Of a DNA stretch of 64,000 nucleotides, positions 9,780 through 19,925 are shown one piece after another; the first letter of the stretch is position 1, and each line of letters starts with the position of its first letter. Source of the DNA: Musa acuminata AAA Group (Eukaryota > Streptophyta > Magnoliopsida > Zingiberales > Musaceae); NCBI RefSeq assembly GCF_036884655.1, contig NC_088340.1:26585001-26649000 (forward strand). Reading direction: 5' to 3'. The notes below the pieces were generated by a model. That model saw nothing but the letters and a program-made list of their open reading frames with translations, did no database searches and was not told the DNA's origin. A program made the translations under genes and the position numbers.

Positions 9780-9985
9780 TGGTGGTACCGCCTGGCAGAC
9801 CCGGTTATCCAAGTGTTCTGGGTGGTGGTATCGCCGATAGTTAATGCTGCTAGTGGTGGTATCGCCCTTATCAAGCGGTGGTACCGCTAGAGCTCGGTCT
9901 CCGAGCTCTGTCAAGTAGTCGCACCACCCAGACTAGGCAGTGGTACTGCCTAGTGTCAGGTGTCAGGCGGTGGTACTGCCCAGTA
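9780..9985. repeat. Cluster of GGTGGTACCGCC-type motifs upstream of the SIRE-P promoter
   Basis: Seven or more copies of (c/g)GGTGGTA(C/T)(C/T)GCC with a GGTACC core are spread over about 200 bp, ending about 75 bp before the TATA box. Comparable clusters occur upstream of the promoter in every Sirevirus LTR here, on either strand. They are candidate promoter elements; palindromic motifs upstream of the promoter are known in Sireviruses. Confidence 0.7.
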
Positions 9986-10060
9986 ATGGCAGCTACCGCT
10001 AGTATCTCAGAAAATCGGGATGAGATGCTTTTTTGCTCCAATTTTGAAGCCATTGGGGCC

Positions 10061-10068
10061 TATAAATA
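10061..10068 (+). promoter_or_regulatory. SIRE-P TATA box
   Basis: TATAAATA followed by CCCCACCC, in the expected place in the LTR. Equivalent boxes occur at 15749-15756(-), 33019-33026(-), 37378-37385(-), 41934-41941(-), 49554-49561(-), 50356-50363(-) and 53384-53391(+). Confidence 0.7.
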
Positions 10069-10262
10069 CCCCACCCTTTTATATATGAAAAGACATGAAA
10101 GTGTTGGCATAATCTTGAATCTTTGAAGTGTTAAATTGTACTAAAAGTGCTAGAGTCCTCCTCCTGCCTTTCGAAGTGTTGAGATCATTCAAGAGATGTG
10201 TGAGACTTGTTAGGGTTATCTCCTAAACCCATGAAAAGGAGAAAGCACTGTAAAGAAGTGGT

Positions 10263-10289
10263 TGGTCTTCGCCTATTGAAGGAAGACCA
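10263..10289 (+). promoter_or_regulatory. Leader hairpin H1 (covarying stem)
   Basis: TGGTCTTC (10263-10270) and GAAGACCA (10282-10289) are perfect complements around an 11-nt loop, about 200 nt downstream of the TATA box and so in the transcribed R/U5 part. The stem is kept by paired changes in other LTR copies (see findings). Confidence 0.75.
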
Positions 10290-10338
10290 TTAGTGGACAC
10301 CGGTGACCTCAACGGAGGAAGAATCAGAAGTAGATGTA

Positions 10339-10351
10339 GGTCACAATGACC
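10339..10351 (+). promoter_or_regulatory. Leader hairpin H2 (GGTCA-TGACC)
   Basis: GGTCA/TGACC with loop 'caa', followed by 'cgaaccac'. It is found in variant form in all Sirevirus LTR copies and in the TORK-1 LTR at 59680-59697. Confidence 0.65.
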
Positions 10352-10408
10352 GAACCACTTTAAATTTTGGTTTGTTTTTCTATTTGTGCAATTTACATTA
10401 CTACAAAC

Positions 10409-11568
10409 TGTTAGGATCGAGTTGACACTAAGAGGGGGGGGGGGTGGTAAGTGAATTAGTGCAGCGGATAAAATCACATCGATTGGAAAATTCTTCGTAT
10501 GATTAAAGGCCATATCAGAAAACATTTAACTTTAAAGCATTTTTCAAGAATGTAATGAGCAGATAAAGTAAGTAAATCAGTTTGCAATAGGAGAATTAAA
10601 AGCAGAACAAAAATACAAATCAATTTATAGTGGTTCGATCGTCGTGACCTACATCCACTCCCGATTCCTCTTCCATCGAGGCCACTAGAATCCATTAACG
10701 GTCTTCCTTCAATAGGCGAAGACCAACCACCGGCATCCATTGTAGAGAACCTTTACAAGTTTCACACCTCTCTTAGAATAAACTTTAAACTCTAAGAGGT
10801 GGAGGGGAACACTCAACACTTTTCAAGTTTTTTCAACTCTTTTTAGTCAAGGATTCTTTTCCTCTTTCTACCCAATTCTTGCTTTTCTAAGCAGGAAAGA
10901 GTAGGGTATTCAAATTTGGAGCCCAAAATTCAAATTCCTGAGATTTTGGCATACGGGTGGTATCACTGCCTGCATTGGGTAGTACCACCGCTTGTAGCCT
11001 GACACTATGCAGTACCACCACCTAGTCTGGTGGTACTACCACCTAGGAGACTATGTCTGGGTCACTGAATGGGCCTCCCAGTGAGCCCAAATCAGTCCCA
11101 ATTAAGGCCCAATTGACCCCTAATTGAGTTAACATGATTACACCAAAAGCTAACTCAATTAGTCCCCTAAACTGCTTCAATCTTAGACATATGATTATAA
11201 AGCATGAATCCTTTGTCCAGCATGTCATTGGTTCATTTGGCACTCGTCTGATCCTTCGATGCATCGTCCTCTTTTGTAGCCTTTTGCCCAATCAACATGT
11301 TGACCTCCATAACTCTGATCTCCTTAGCGCAATGTCCGCTCATTCGGTCCGATGCCCGAATTCACGGCACTAGTCTTCTACCGACACGTCGATCGATCCT
11401 CTGGCCTGACGTCCAATCTTTTGACATGTTCACTCTGGCCCAATATGATTCTTCAAGCTTTAATCAATTTGCCTCTCCTTGATCGAAGCTAGTCTTGAGT
11501 CACTCAAAAATACATATTAGATCACAAACTCATTAATTGATTTCATCATCAAAATCCGAGATTCAACA
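10409..11568 (-). mobile_element. Solo LTR s1 (Sirevirus) in the SIRE-P 5' LTR
   Basis: Starts TGTTAGGATCGAG and ends GAGATTCAACA (1160 bp). Perfect target duplications caaac lie at 10404-10408 and 11569-11573. The orientation is opposite to its host LTR. It holds its own H1 hairpin (10700-10724). The TATA region is decayed to 'gggtattcaaa'. No internal sequence is present, so it is a solo LTR. Confidence 0.92.
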
Positions 11569-11573
11569 CAAAC

Positions 11574-11728
11574 ATCCAAAACCTTCTTTTTGCACTCTTA
11601 TGAAAGCTTTTAAGTCTAATTTCTTTCCAAAACTAATTAAATCGAAATGAATATTTTTCGGAATCAATACTTTTTTCACTGTATTAATTCACCCCCCTCC
11701 CCTCTTAGTGCCACTCTTGATCTTAATA
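11574..11728 (+). repeat. SIRE-P 5' LTR, segment 3 of 3
   Basis: The rest of U5 after s1. It carries the terminal C-rich hairpin and ends 'cactcttgatcttaata', a C-to-T decayed form of the usual CTTGATCCTAACA. Confidence 0.85.
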
Positions 11729-11730
11729 AT

Positions 11731-11742
11731 TTGTATTAGAGC
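11731..11742 (+). promoter_or_regulatory. SIRE-P primer-binding site
   Basis: TTGTATTAGAGC, two changes from TGGTATCAGAGC (initiator-Met tRNA 3' end), directly after the 5' LTR. Confidence 0.8.
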
Positions 11743-11777
11743 TCGGTCACTCTCGTTTGATTTAAAACCTAAGAGAG

Positions 11778-12653
11778 ATGGCATTTGCCGGCAACTAAGA
11801 GGGCCACTCAATTACACGTCAGCCCATGTTCAATAGAACATATTATACATATTGGAAGACTAGAATAATAATTTTTCTGATTTCTATGGATTTTAAGCTA
11901 TGGAATATTATCGAAAATGGTTTTCAAAAGTCTTCTCTTCCAATGAACGATTGGAATAAGTTGGAGAAGAAGACTTTCGCTTTAAACACTAAGGCTATGA
12001 ATGTCTTATTTTGTGCTTTAGATAAAAACGAGTTCAATCGAGTGTCTATTTATGAAATGACTTTTGATATTTGGCACACACTCGAAGTTACTCACAAAGG
12101 TACTAGTAGAGTAAAAGAGTCAAAAGTTAATCTTTTAGTCCTTACTTATAAGTTGTTTCAGATGAAACCGAGTGAGACTATTGGAGAAATGTATACTCGA
12201 TTTACAGATGTCATCAATGGTCTAAAAGGACTTGGTAAAAGTTTCTCAGATTCTGAACTTGTTAATAAAATTTGAAGATCCCTTCCAAAGAGTTGGGATT
12301 CTAAAGTAACGACCATTCAAGAGGCCAAGGACTTAAATAACTTTCCTCTCGAAGAACTAATCGGGTCACTAATGACCTATGAGATGACTTGTAATGCTAA
12401 TGAAGAACTTGAGAACAACCCTCCAAAGAATAGGAAGGATATGACGCTAAGAACTCAAGAAGACCACTTAAAAGAAAATTCAAATGATGAGGACTATAAT
12501 GATGACTTGGCACTCTTGACAAGAAAGTTCAAAAAATTCATAAAAAGGGATAAATTTAAAAATGACTCTAAAAATAAATTTGAACCCCAGAAAGAACAAG
12601 TTATATGCTACGAATGCAAGAAGCTAGGATATTTCAAAAGTGAATGTCCTTAA
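11778..12653 (+). pseudogene. SIRE-P gag
   Basis: Starts at ATG 11778 (MAFAGN, then TAA where CAA/CAG is expected). It continues as a Sirevirus capsid protein: YYTYWKTRIIIFLISMDF, LNTKAMNVLFCALDKNEFN, FDIWHTLEVTHKGTSRVKES, MKPSETIGEMYTRFTDVI. A stop lies at 12273-12275 (CGA expected), then the frame resumes (RSLPKSWDSK; LIGSLMTYEMTC). The CCHC knuckle is CYECKKLGYFKSEC near 12606-12647, with the histidine changed to phenylalanine. An in-frame TAA (12651-12653) follows at once, at the same place as in T1 and T2. Confidence 0.85.
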
Positions 12654-13400
12654 GCAAAGAAGAAGCAACCAAAGAAGAAGAACTCTCTTAAAGTAACTCG
12701 GGACAATTCAAGTGCATTCGAAGAAGAGGAGCCAACCAACATCGAGCAAGTTGCTCACTATACACTAATGGCTATTGGAGCTGAGGTAAGCAGTTCTTTA
12801 GATGCAAATTTATCTTTTGATGAGCTTTTAAGTGCTTTTCATGATTTATTTGATTAATGTAAATTAGTTAGTAAAAAATATAAAGTGTTAAAAAATGAGC
12901 ATGCTTCTCTTGTTAATGATTTTGATAGACTAAAAATTGAGCATAATGATAGTTTAGCTCCTTACATAAAATACCATGAATTAGAAACTCTTAAAAAGAA
13001 AAACTTGCTACTCAAAGAAACCTTAGAAAAAATTAAGGTTAGTAGCAAGTCCTTGAACATGATCCTTGCCAATAAGGGTCACGTTCATAGAAAAGGCGGA
13101 ATCGGATTTGTAAGTAGCTATCACCAAAATCTAACCACCTTTATTAAAGGCCCTACTTTGCATGTATCACCCCACATCAAATGTAACTTTTGTTGTAAAC
13201 TTAGGCATGTTGCCTATAAATGTCCACTTAAGAGATATAGTCCACACAAATTGATTTGGGTTCCTAAAGGACCCATAAAAAACTCTATGCAAAATGATAA
13301 GTTGAGTAGATCGATTTTTGAGGTACCCAAGGTCAAATGGCTACCTAAAAATCATCCTCTTTTGTAGAAATATTTACCATTACAAGCTAGAAGCAAGAGA
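12654..13400 (+). pseudogene. SIRE-P gag C-terminal extension / spacer
   Basis: Continues in the gag frame beyond the TAA (AKKKQPKKKNSLKVT; TNIEQVAHYTLMAIGAEV; FDELLSAFHDLFD). A coiled-coil-like Lys/Glu-rich stretch follows (12885-13060), then a second CCHC-like cluster CNFCCKLRHVAYKCPLK near 13180-13232. Long gag extensions with a coiled coil occur in Sireviruses. Stops at 12855-12857 and after 13367 break it. Confidence 0.72.
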
Positions 13401-13800
13401 TGATACCTTGATAGTGGATGCTCAAGGCACATGACCGGAGATCTATCTAAATTCTCTAAGCTCACTAGGCTAAACGAAGGATATGTTACCTTTGGAGACA
13501 ACAACAAGGGTAAAATCATTGGTAAATGAACTATAGGTAACAAATATATTTTTTTTATTGAAGATGTGTTGTTGGTTGACGGCTTAAAGTATAATCTTTT
13601 GAGAATTAGTCAATTGTGTGATAAAGGATATATCATTAGATTTGAATCCAATGCTTGCATTATTGAAACACCACACCAAAACACATCTATGATTACCCTA
13701 AAATAAAATAATATATATACTATCGACATTGATGATCTTTGTAATGAAATATGTTTTTCGATTTTGAATGATGATGCTTAGCTTTGGCATAGGAGATTAG
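13401..13800 (+). pseudogene. SIRE-P protease and pre-integrase segment
   Basis: The copia protease motif DSGCSRHMTGDLSKF begins near 13405. Its D-S-G triad is intact. It is followed by GYVTFGDNNKGKIIGK, a TGA, then FIEDVLLVDGLKYNLL and GYIIRFESNACIIE. Stops near 13526, 13703 and 13780 prevent a continuous product. The matching segments in the tandem copies are 46769-47044 and 39068-39440. Confidence 0.8.
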
Positions 13801-14640
13801 GTTATGCTAGCATGAAACTAATCTCTCAAATCTCATCTAAAGAACTTGTTAGAGGTATTCCTAATGTTAATTTCGTCAAAGACAATGTGTGTGATGCATG
13901 TCAACTAGAAAAACAAAAAAAAGGTAGTTTCAAACCAAAGAACCAAATAAGCACTTCTAGACCATTGCAATTGATCTATATGGACTTGTTCGGACCAATT
14001 GCTATATCAAGCCTAGGAGGTAGCAAATATGCCGTTGTCATCGTAGATGATTATGGTAAATACACTTGGACATATTTCTTGATACACAAAAGTGATTGCT
14101 TTAGGTATTTTTTAAAGTTTTGTAAACTTGTTCAAAATGAAAAAGGCTTTATGATTTCATCAATTCAAAGTGATCACAGTGGTTAATTTCAAAACTGTAA
14201 TTTCCAAAATTTTTATGAATCTAATGGATACAATCACAATTTCTCTACTCCAAGAAATTCTCAACAAAATGGAGTAGTAGAAAAAAATATATAAATTTAC
14301 AAGAAATAGCAAGAACCATGTTAAACGAACATAGCCTACCCAAATATTTTTGGGCAGAAGCCATAAATACGACATGCTATATCATGAATAGGGTTCTAGT
14401 AAGACCATTACTTTCTAAAACTCCTTATGAGTTGTGGAACAATAAAAAACCCAACGTTTCTTATTTTAAAGTTTTCGGGTGTAAATGTTTTATCTTGAAT
14501 GAAAAAGATGCCTAAGGAAAATTTGATGCAAAATCCGATAAAGGGATTTTTCTTAGTTATTCTTCTATTTCTAAGGTCTTTTGTATTTTTAACAAAAGAA
14601 CTTTGGTCATAGAAGAGTCTATTCATGTTTAATGAAGTTT
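13780..14640 (+). pseudogene. SIRE-P integrase
   Basis: GAG-pre-integrase zinc-finger part LWHRRLGYASMKLISQI ... CDACQLEKQKKGSF gives an H...C-C pattern; the usual LGH histidine reads Y. The catalytic core follows: first Asp in MDLFGPIAISSLGG, second Asp in SIQSDHSG, Glu in QQNGVVEKN. A stop at 14184-14186 and a frameshift near 14285 separate the last part (LPKYFWAEAINTTCYIMNRV; FKVFGCKCFILNEKDA). The DDE residues are still readable, but the frame is not. Confidence 0.82.
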
Positions 14641-15229
14641 CTAAAGTTAAGAAAAATAATTTTGATGATGATGTTAATTTTGATTCTTTGAATTTAAATA
14701 AAATCCTTTCTCCATCTAGCAACTTGGATGCATCTTCTTTCGAAACATCCTTACCCAAGAAATGAAAGTATATAGATGCTCATCCTAAGGAGCTAATCAT
14801 AGGAGATATATCAAAAGTGGTTCAAACTTGTTCTTCTCTTAAGAATTTTTGTGCCAATGCCATAATTCTCTCCCAAATTGAACTTAAATGCATTGACGAG
14901 GCCTTGAAAGATGATTCATGAGTTATCATAATGCAAGAAGAGTCGAACCAATTTGAGAGAAATGAGGTATGGAAGCTTGTTCCAATGCCAAATGACTATT
15001 TAGTTATTGGTACTAAATGGGTTTTTAGAAACAAGATAAATTTAGTATCGTGGTTAGAAACAAGGCTAGATTAGTAGCCAAGGGTTTCAACCAAGAAAAA
15101 AGTATCAATTATGAAGAAACCTTCGCTCTTATGGCACGGTTAGAAGCCATAAGGATACTCCTTGCCTATGCTAGTAGTAATAATTTTAAGTTATTTCAAA
15201 TGGATATTAAAAGTGCTTTTCTTAATTGT
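14641..15229 (+). pseudogene. SIRE-P reverse transcriptase, N-terminal part
   Basis: Reads SLPKK, TGA (14763-14765, TGG expected; same stop in T1 and T2), then KYIDAHPKELIIGD. A frameshift near 15040 precedes [25 protein letters not shown] and FKLFQMDIKSAFLN, the RT fingers and first catalytic Asp. It is cut at 15229 by solo LTR s2 and resumes at 16892. Confidence 0.82.
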
Positions 15230-15234
15230 TTTAT

Positions 15235-16886
15235 TATTAGGATTAGGGGTCGACACTAAGAGGAGAGGTGAATTAGTGCAACAAATAAAAACGTCGGTTT
15301 CGAAAAATCTTTCATACGATAAAAACTGAACTTGGAAGTGCTTAACTTGAAAGCATGTTCGTAAAGGTATGCAGCAAAAGTAATGAGGAAGTAAAGCACA
15401 TATAGAGGTTTGTAGTAAGGTAAATAGTAATAAGTAAATATAAACCAGATAGCACGCCAATTTTATAGTGGTTTGGTCGTCGTGACCTACATCCACTCCG
15501 CCGATTCCTCTTCCGTCGAGGCCACTGGCATCCACTAACGATCTTCCTTTATAGGCGAAGATTAACCTCCTTCTTACACCCCTCTTCTCCTTTTACTGGG
15601 TTTAGGAGACAACCCTTACAAGCACTCACTCTCCTCTTATAGAATTCTAACACTTAGACTAGAGGAGGCTTCTCACAAGGGATTTCTACAGCGTTTTTCT
15701 ACTTTTGAACTCTTCATGCTTGTGTTCTTTAACTAGGGATGAGATAGGTATTTATAGACTTTAAACTGATTCAAACTTGGAGCCTAAAACTTTCCCATCC
15801 CGGGTTCCCCGGGCACGAGCGGTACCATCGCCTGCGTTGGACGGTACCATTGCCTAGTGTCAATCTGACACTAACATTGCCCTAGGTGGTACCACCGCCC
15901 AGGTCAAGCAGTACCACTACCTGGGGGGCAGTGCTAGGTGGTACCACCATCTAGACTAGTGATACCACCGCTTGGCACCCTACCAAGGGTGGTACAACCA
16001 CCCAGATTGGCGGTACCACCGCTGACACAATCTCGAAAACTATGCCACGACGGTGAGACTTCTTGGGGCATTGTTTGGGCCTCTTATTGGGCCCAACATA
16101 GTCCTTACATGGGCCTAGATGGCCCCTAATTGGGTTGGCCTAAATACAAACCTAATTACATGCTAACTACGAAATCTAAGACATTTGCTAAGTTAAATAA
16201 GTCCCTATGTCTTGGTTTCTTCCGGCGAGCTTCCAGCGAACTTCCGACGATCTCTCGGCAATGTTCTAGCGGACTCTCGGCAAGCTCCTGGACTTCATGA
16301 TGATCTTCTTGGCGAGTTTCGATGAGCTTCTCTAGTAAGCTCCGAGACTTCTCGATTGGTTCCACTAGAACTTCCGACGAATGTCCGGACTTCCGATGAA
16401 CTCTCGAACTCCCAACGAAGTCATGTCCTTGATTCTGAGACTTCATTTTGCTTTATGCCTTGCTATCATAGTTAATCCTGCATATATAAAAACATACTTC
16501 GATCTAGACAATTAATACTAAGCATTAATCATGTTGTTCGGCATGTCATTAGTCCCTCGACACTTTGTCCGATTCTTCAACGCATCGTCCTCTCTTGCGG
16601 CCTATTGCCCAATCAGCTAGTTGACTCTGCAACTCCAATATCCTTGGCATAATATCTACTCTTCTTGGCCCGATGCTCAAATCCATGCCTCGAAGCCTTC
16701 TGTCGATACATCAACTAATCCACTAGCTCGACGTCCAATCTTCTGACATGTTTTTCTCCCACACAACATGATTCTTCCTGCTTTAATTATCTCATCCTGA
16801 TCGAAGTATCCTACATCACTCAAAATATATATTAAAAACATAAACACTTATCAATTGGTTTCATCATCAAAATCTGAGATTCAACA
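15235..16886 (-). mobile_element. Solo LTR s2 (Sirevirus) inside SIRE-P pol
   Basis: 1652 bp, starting TATTAGGATTAGG (decayed TGTTAGGATC) and ending TGAGATTCAACA. Target duplications tttat lie at 15230-15234 and 16887-16891. Joining the flanks restores the pol reading ...SAFLNCFISEEVYVEQPP. It carries GGTACC motif clusters, a TATA box on the minus strand (15749-15756) and H1. Confidence 0.92.
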
Positions 16887-16891
16887 TTTAT

Positions 16892-17264
16892 TTCCGAAGA
16901 AGTTTATGTTGAACAACCTCCCGGATTTGAGTATGATAATTTTCCTAATCATGTGTTTAAATTGACTAAAGCTCTCTGTGGATTGAAACAAGCCCCAAGG
17001 GCTTGGTACGAGAGACTTAGCTCATTTTTTATCCAAAATAATTTCTCTAAAGACAAGGTCGATTCCACATTATTTATTAAAAATTTTAAAAATAATTTTT
17101 TTATTATTTAAATTTATGTTGATGATATTATTTTCGGTTCCATGAATGAATCTTTATGTGAATCATTTACCAAAAGTATGAACCAAAAATTTGAAATGAG
17201 TTTAATGGGTGAATTAACTTTCTTTCTAGGCTTACAAATCAAATAACTTAATGATGGTAATTTT
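16892..17264 (+). pseudogene. SIRE-P reverse transcriptase, palm and thumb
   Basis: EEVYVEQPPGFEYDNFPNH, then LTKALCGLKQAPRAWYERL. The catalytic motif YVDDIIFGS (near 17119-17145) is intact, but directly after a TAA at 17110-17112. It continues FEMSLMGELTFFLGLQIK with a stop at 17243-17245. Confidence 0.85.
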
Positions 17265-18065
17265 ATGAGTCAAACAAAATATGCCTTAGACTTGCTAAAA
17301 GAATTTAATATGGATAGTTCAAAGGCTATCAATACTCCTATGAGTATTTCCACTAAGTTAGATATTGATGATGGTGAAGAAAGCTTTGATCAAAAAGCTT
17401 ATAGGGGTATGATAGATAGTTTACTATACCTCACCGCAACTAGACCAGACATCATGTTTAGCATAGGACTTTGTGCTAGGTTTCAATCTAACCCCAAGCA
17501 ATCTCATTTAAAAGCTGCCAAAAGAATTTTTAGATACCTAAAAGGAACTCATAAACTAGGATTATGGTATCCAAAATCTAAAAATTTTGAATTGCTTGGT
17601 TATGCTAATGCTGAATTTGCTGGCTGCCAAATAGATAGAAAAAGCATATCCGGAACATGTCAATTTTTAAGGCACGCACTTGTCTCTTGATATTCCAAGA
17701 AACAAAACTCGGTTGCATTATTCATAACCGAAGCTGAGTATATTACAATAGGTGCATACTGTGCTCAAGTTATATGGATGAAAAACACTTCAAAGGATTC
17801 TGAAATTCACATGAAGAATATACCTATAAAGTGTGATAACACAAGTGCAATATATTTAACGAAAAATCCTATTCAGCACTCTAGAACTAAACATATTGAC
17901 ATTAGGCATCACTTTATACGAGATGATGTTAATAATCATGATGTAATTTTAGAATTCATTAATACAAAACATCAATTGGTCGCTATCTTTACAAAACCTT
18001 TAAATGAAGAATAATTTGATTTTATTAGAAGGGAGTTGGGAATGTTAAACTGTCTGAATGCATGA
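17265..18065 (+). pseudogene. SIRE-P RT connection and RNase H
   Basis: SQTKYALDLLKEFNMD, then YRGMIDSLLYLTATRPDIMF and the RNase H core LLGYANAEFAGCQIDRKS (first Asp replaced by Asn in 'YANAEFA'; usual YADADFA). A TGA after ALVS (17688-17690) interrupts; TEAEY follows. The C-terminal part IKCDNTSAIYLTKNPIQHSR and HIDIRHHFIRD is well kept, ending RRELGMLNCLNA with TGA at 18063-18065. Confidence 0.85.
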
Positions 18066-19300
18066 GTTTGTTATATTTATTTTTTGGACTATCCTTCTCT
18101 TGATGTTTTTTATGAATGAGGCTTTCATGAATCTAATTTGTTTTTATCTTCCTTGGTATCAAGTTTATTTTATACCCTTGCTCCATCACTTAATGATTTT
18201 TTTGATACACTTAATCACTTCATAGATTTCATTGACAAATACATCTCTCACGGGTTTAACTCTTGTGAATTTTTAATGAGAAACGGTTTTGAATTATGTA
18301 GTTTTATTCATGAATTTCTTTTTTCATGTGATACTCCTCTCCCATGAATTCTTTCTTATTCTTCTCATGAAAGATGAATTTTATGAATTCCGATGAATAT
18401 CTTGATTCTTGAAAGATGAATATTAGTGTGTGATGATTACTTCCAAGAATGACAATTTGATTTCACATGATATTTTGAATCAAATCATTTCACAAATTTG
18501 ATTCTTAATGGATTCCCTCCTTATCTTCTTTCCTCTTCTTTATGCAAAATTTTGATGACAAGGGGGAGAATCTATCTCTTTAATGTTGATAACTTTTGAT
18601 GTTGTTGTGATTGCTTTAATGTTGATAACTTTTGATATTAAGAACTTTTGAATGTTGCCATGCAACGATGCAATATTGATTGGATAAATTAGTGTGAAAC
18701 TTGCTTGAATTTTTACCACACTTGCATTGTTGAATTGTTCTCATTTTTATTGATGACAAAGGGGGAGAAATGATACCAAAATATGGCAAAATTGATGACC
18801 AATTGGCATTGGCAATGTAAATATATGCAATGTATCTTATCGTAAATATGCTTTTATCTTATCATAAATGCTTGAAATATGATTGGTATCGTCAAATACA
18901 AATACTTGAAAAATATCAAATGTTTACTTGAAATATACCGTAATGTGGCATAATTACTTATGTGGCATGATTACTTTTAAATGTTTCATTCCTAGTATCA
19001 TGCTTGATTTCGTATCAAATTGTTATGATGAGGTATCATGAGTTTAACTTGCTATTTACAATTGATTCCATGATGAATTGTCATTCGTATCATCTTTCGA
19101 AATTTGAAAATGGATACGTGGTATCATATTTTGAATCGGTGAATCATGATAAGTATCATGTTGTGCATGATTGAATAATAACTTATTAGTTTGATGCTTA
19201 AATTCGAAAGCCTTGAATTCAAAAATATCTTTTCTCAAACTATGGCATATAGATAGGAGGAGTTATAGTTAACTCCTTCACCAATTGGTTGTCATCATAT
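18066..19300 (+). other. SIRE-P 3' non-coding region with PPT-like tracts
   Basis: About 1.2 kb, A/T-rich, without a recognisable env or other frame. It contains two internal copies of the PPT-like motif 'gatgacaa(a)gggggaga' (about 18554-18569 and 18752-18769). Matching regions of 1182 bp lie in T1 and T2. Confidence 0.75.
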
Positions 19301-19313
19301 AAAAGGAGGAGAT
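19301..19313 (+). promoter_or_regulatory. SIRE-P polypurine tract
   Basis: 'aaaaggaggagat' immediately precedes the LTR start TGTTGAATCTCG. Confidence 0.8.
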
Positions 19314-19925
19314 TGTTGAATCTCGAATTTTGATGATGAAATCAATTGGTGAATTGTTTGACCTAATCTCTGTGTTGAGATAAGTATACAAGATTAACTA
19401 CGATAGTAGTAAGACATAAAGTAGATGATGGGTCGGAGTCGAAGATTCGGATGATGTACTACAAGTGTGTCGGGAGCTCGCCGAGAGTTCGTCGGGAGCT
19501 ATCAGAGAGTTTGTCGGGAGCTCACCGAGAGTTCATCAAAAGTTCACTAGAGACTCATCAGAAGATCGTCAGAAGATCATCGAGAGTTCGTCAGAAGATC
19601 GCTGAGAGTTCGTCGGGAGTTCGTCGGAAACTCACCAAAAGTTTTGCCGAGAAGTTCGCTAAAGGTTCGTCGAAAGAAAATTTGACATACTAGACTAATT
19701 GCTTACCTTAATCATAGTTAGAACATTAGTTGAATTAGGATTGGGAGGTAATCCCACTAACTTGGTTAGGGGCCAATTGGGCCCTTAATAGGGCTGAATT
19801 GGGCCGGATTGAATAGGTCATTCAGCACCTGAAATCACAGTCGACGGTGGCACTGCTTGGCAGACCCAGTCTCCCAAGTGTTTTGGGTGGTGGTACCGCC
19901 CAGACTGGATAGTGGTATCGCCCAG
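19314..19925 (+). repeat. SIRE-P 3' LTR, truncated
   Basis: Starts TGTTGAATCTCGAATTTTG and proceeds through the 'gttcgtcgg' repeats to the GGTGGTACC motifs. It then stops near 19925, before the TATA box, R and U5. The next bases are the primer-binding site of another element. Confidence 0.85.

Larger units (their letters stand above)
9484..10408 (+). repeat. SIRE-P 5' LTR, segment 2 of 3
   Basis: Resumes the Sirevirus LTR interrupted by GYP-1. It holds the 'ggtggtaccgcc' motif cluster (9780-9985), a TATA box at 10061-10068, two hairpins downstream of it, and stops at ctacaaac where solo LTR s1 is inserted. Confidence 0.85.
1..19925 (+). mobile_element. SIRE-P: Sirevirus-type Ty1/copia element, degenerate, heavily nested
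   Basis: A plus-strand copia element. The window opens inside its 5' LTR, which ends at 11728 and is followed by a decayed initiator-Met primer-binding site, gag from 11778, protease, integrase, RT and RNase H to 18065, a long non-coding tail, a polypurine tract (19301-19313) and a 3' LTR from 19314. Domain order PR-INT-RT-RH is that of Ty1/copia. The gag wording, long LTRs and long 3' tail with PPT-like tracts fit the Sirevirus/Maximus clade. The 3' LTR stops near 19925, where it meets another element. GYP-1, GYP-2 and solo LTRs s1 and s2 lie inside it. Many stops and frameshifts make it non-coding today. Confidence 0.85.
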
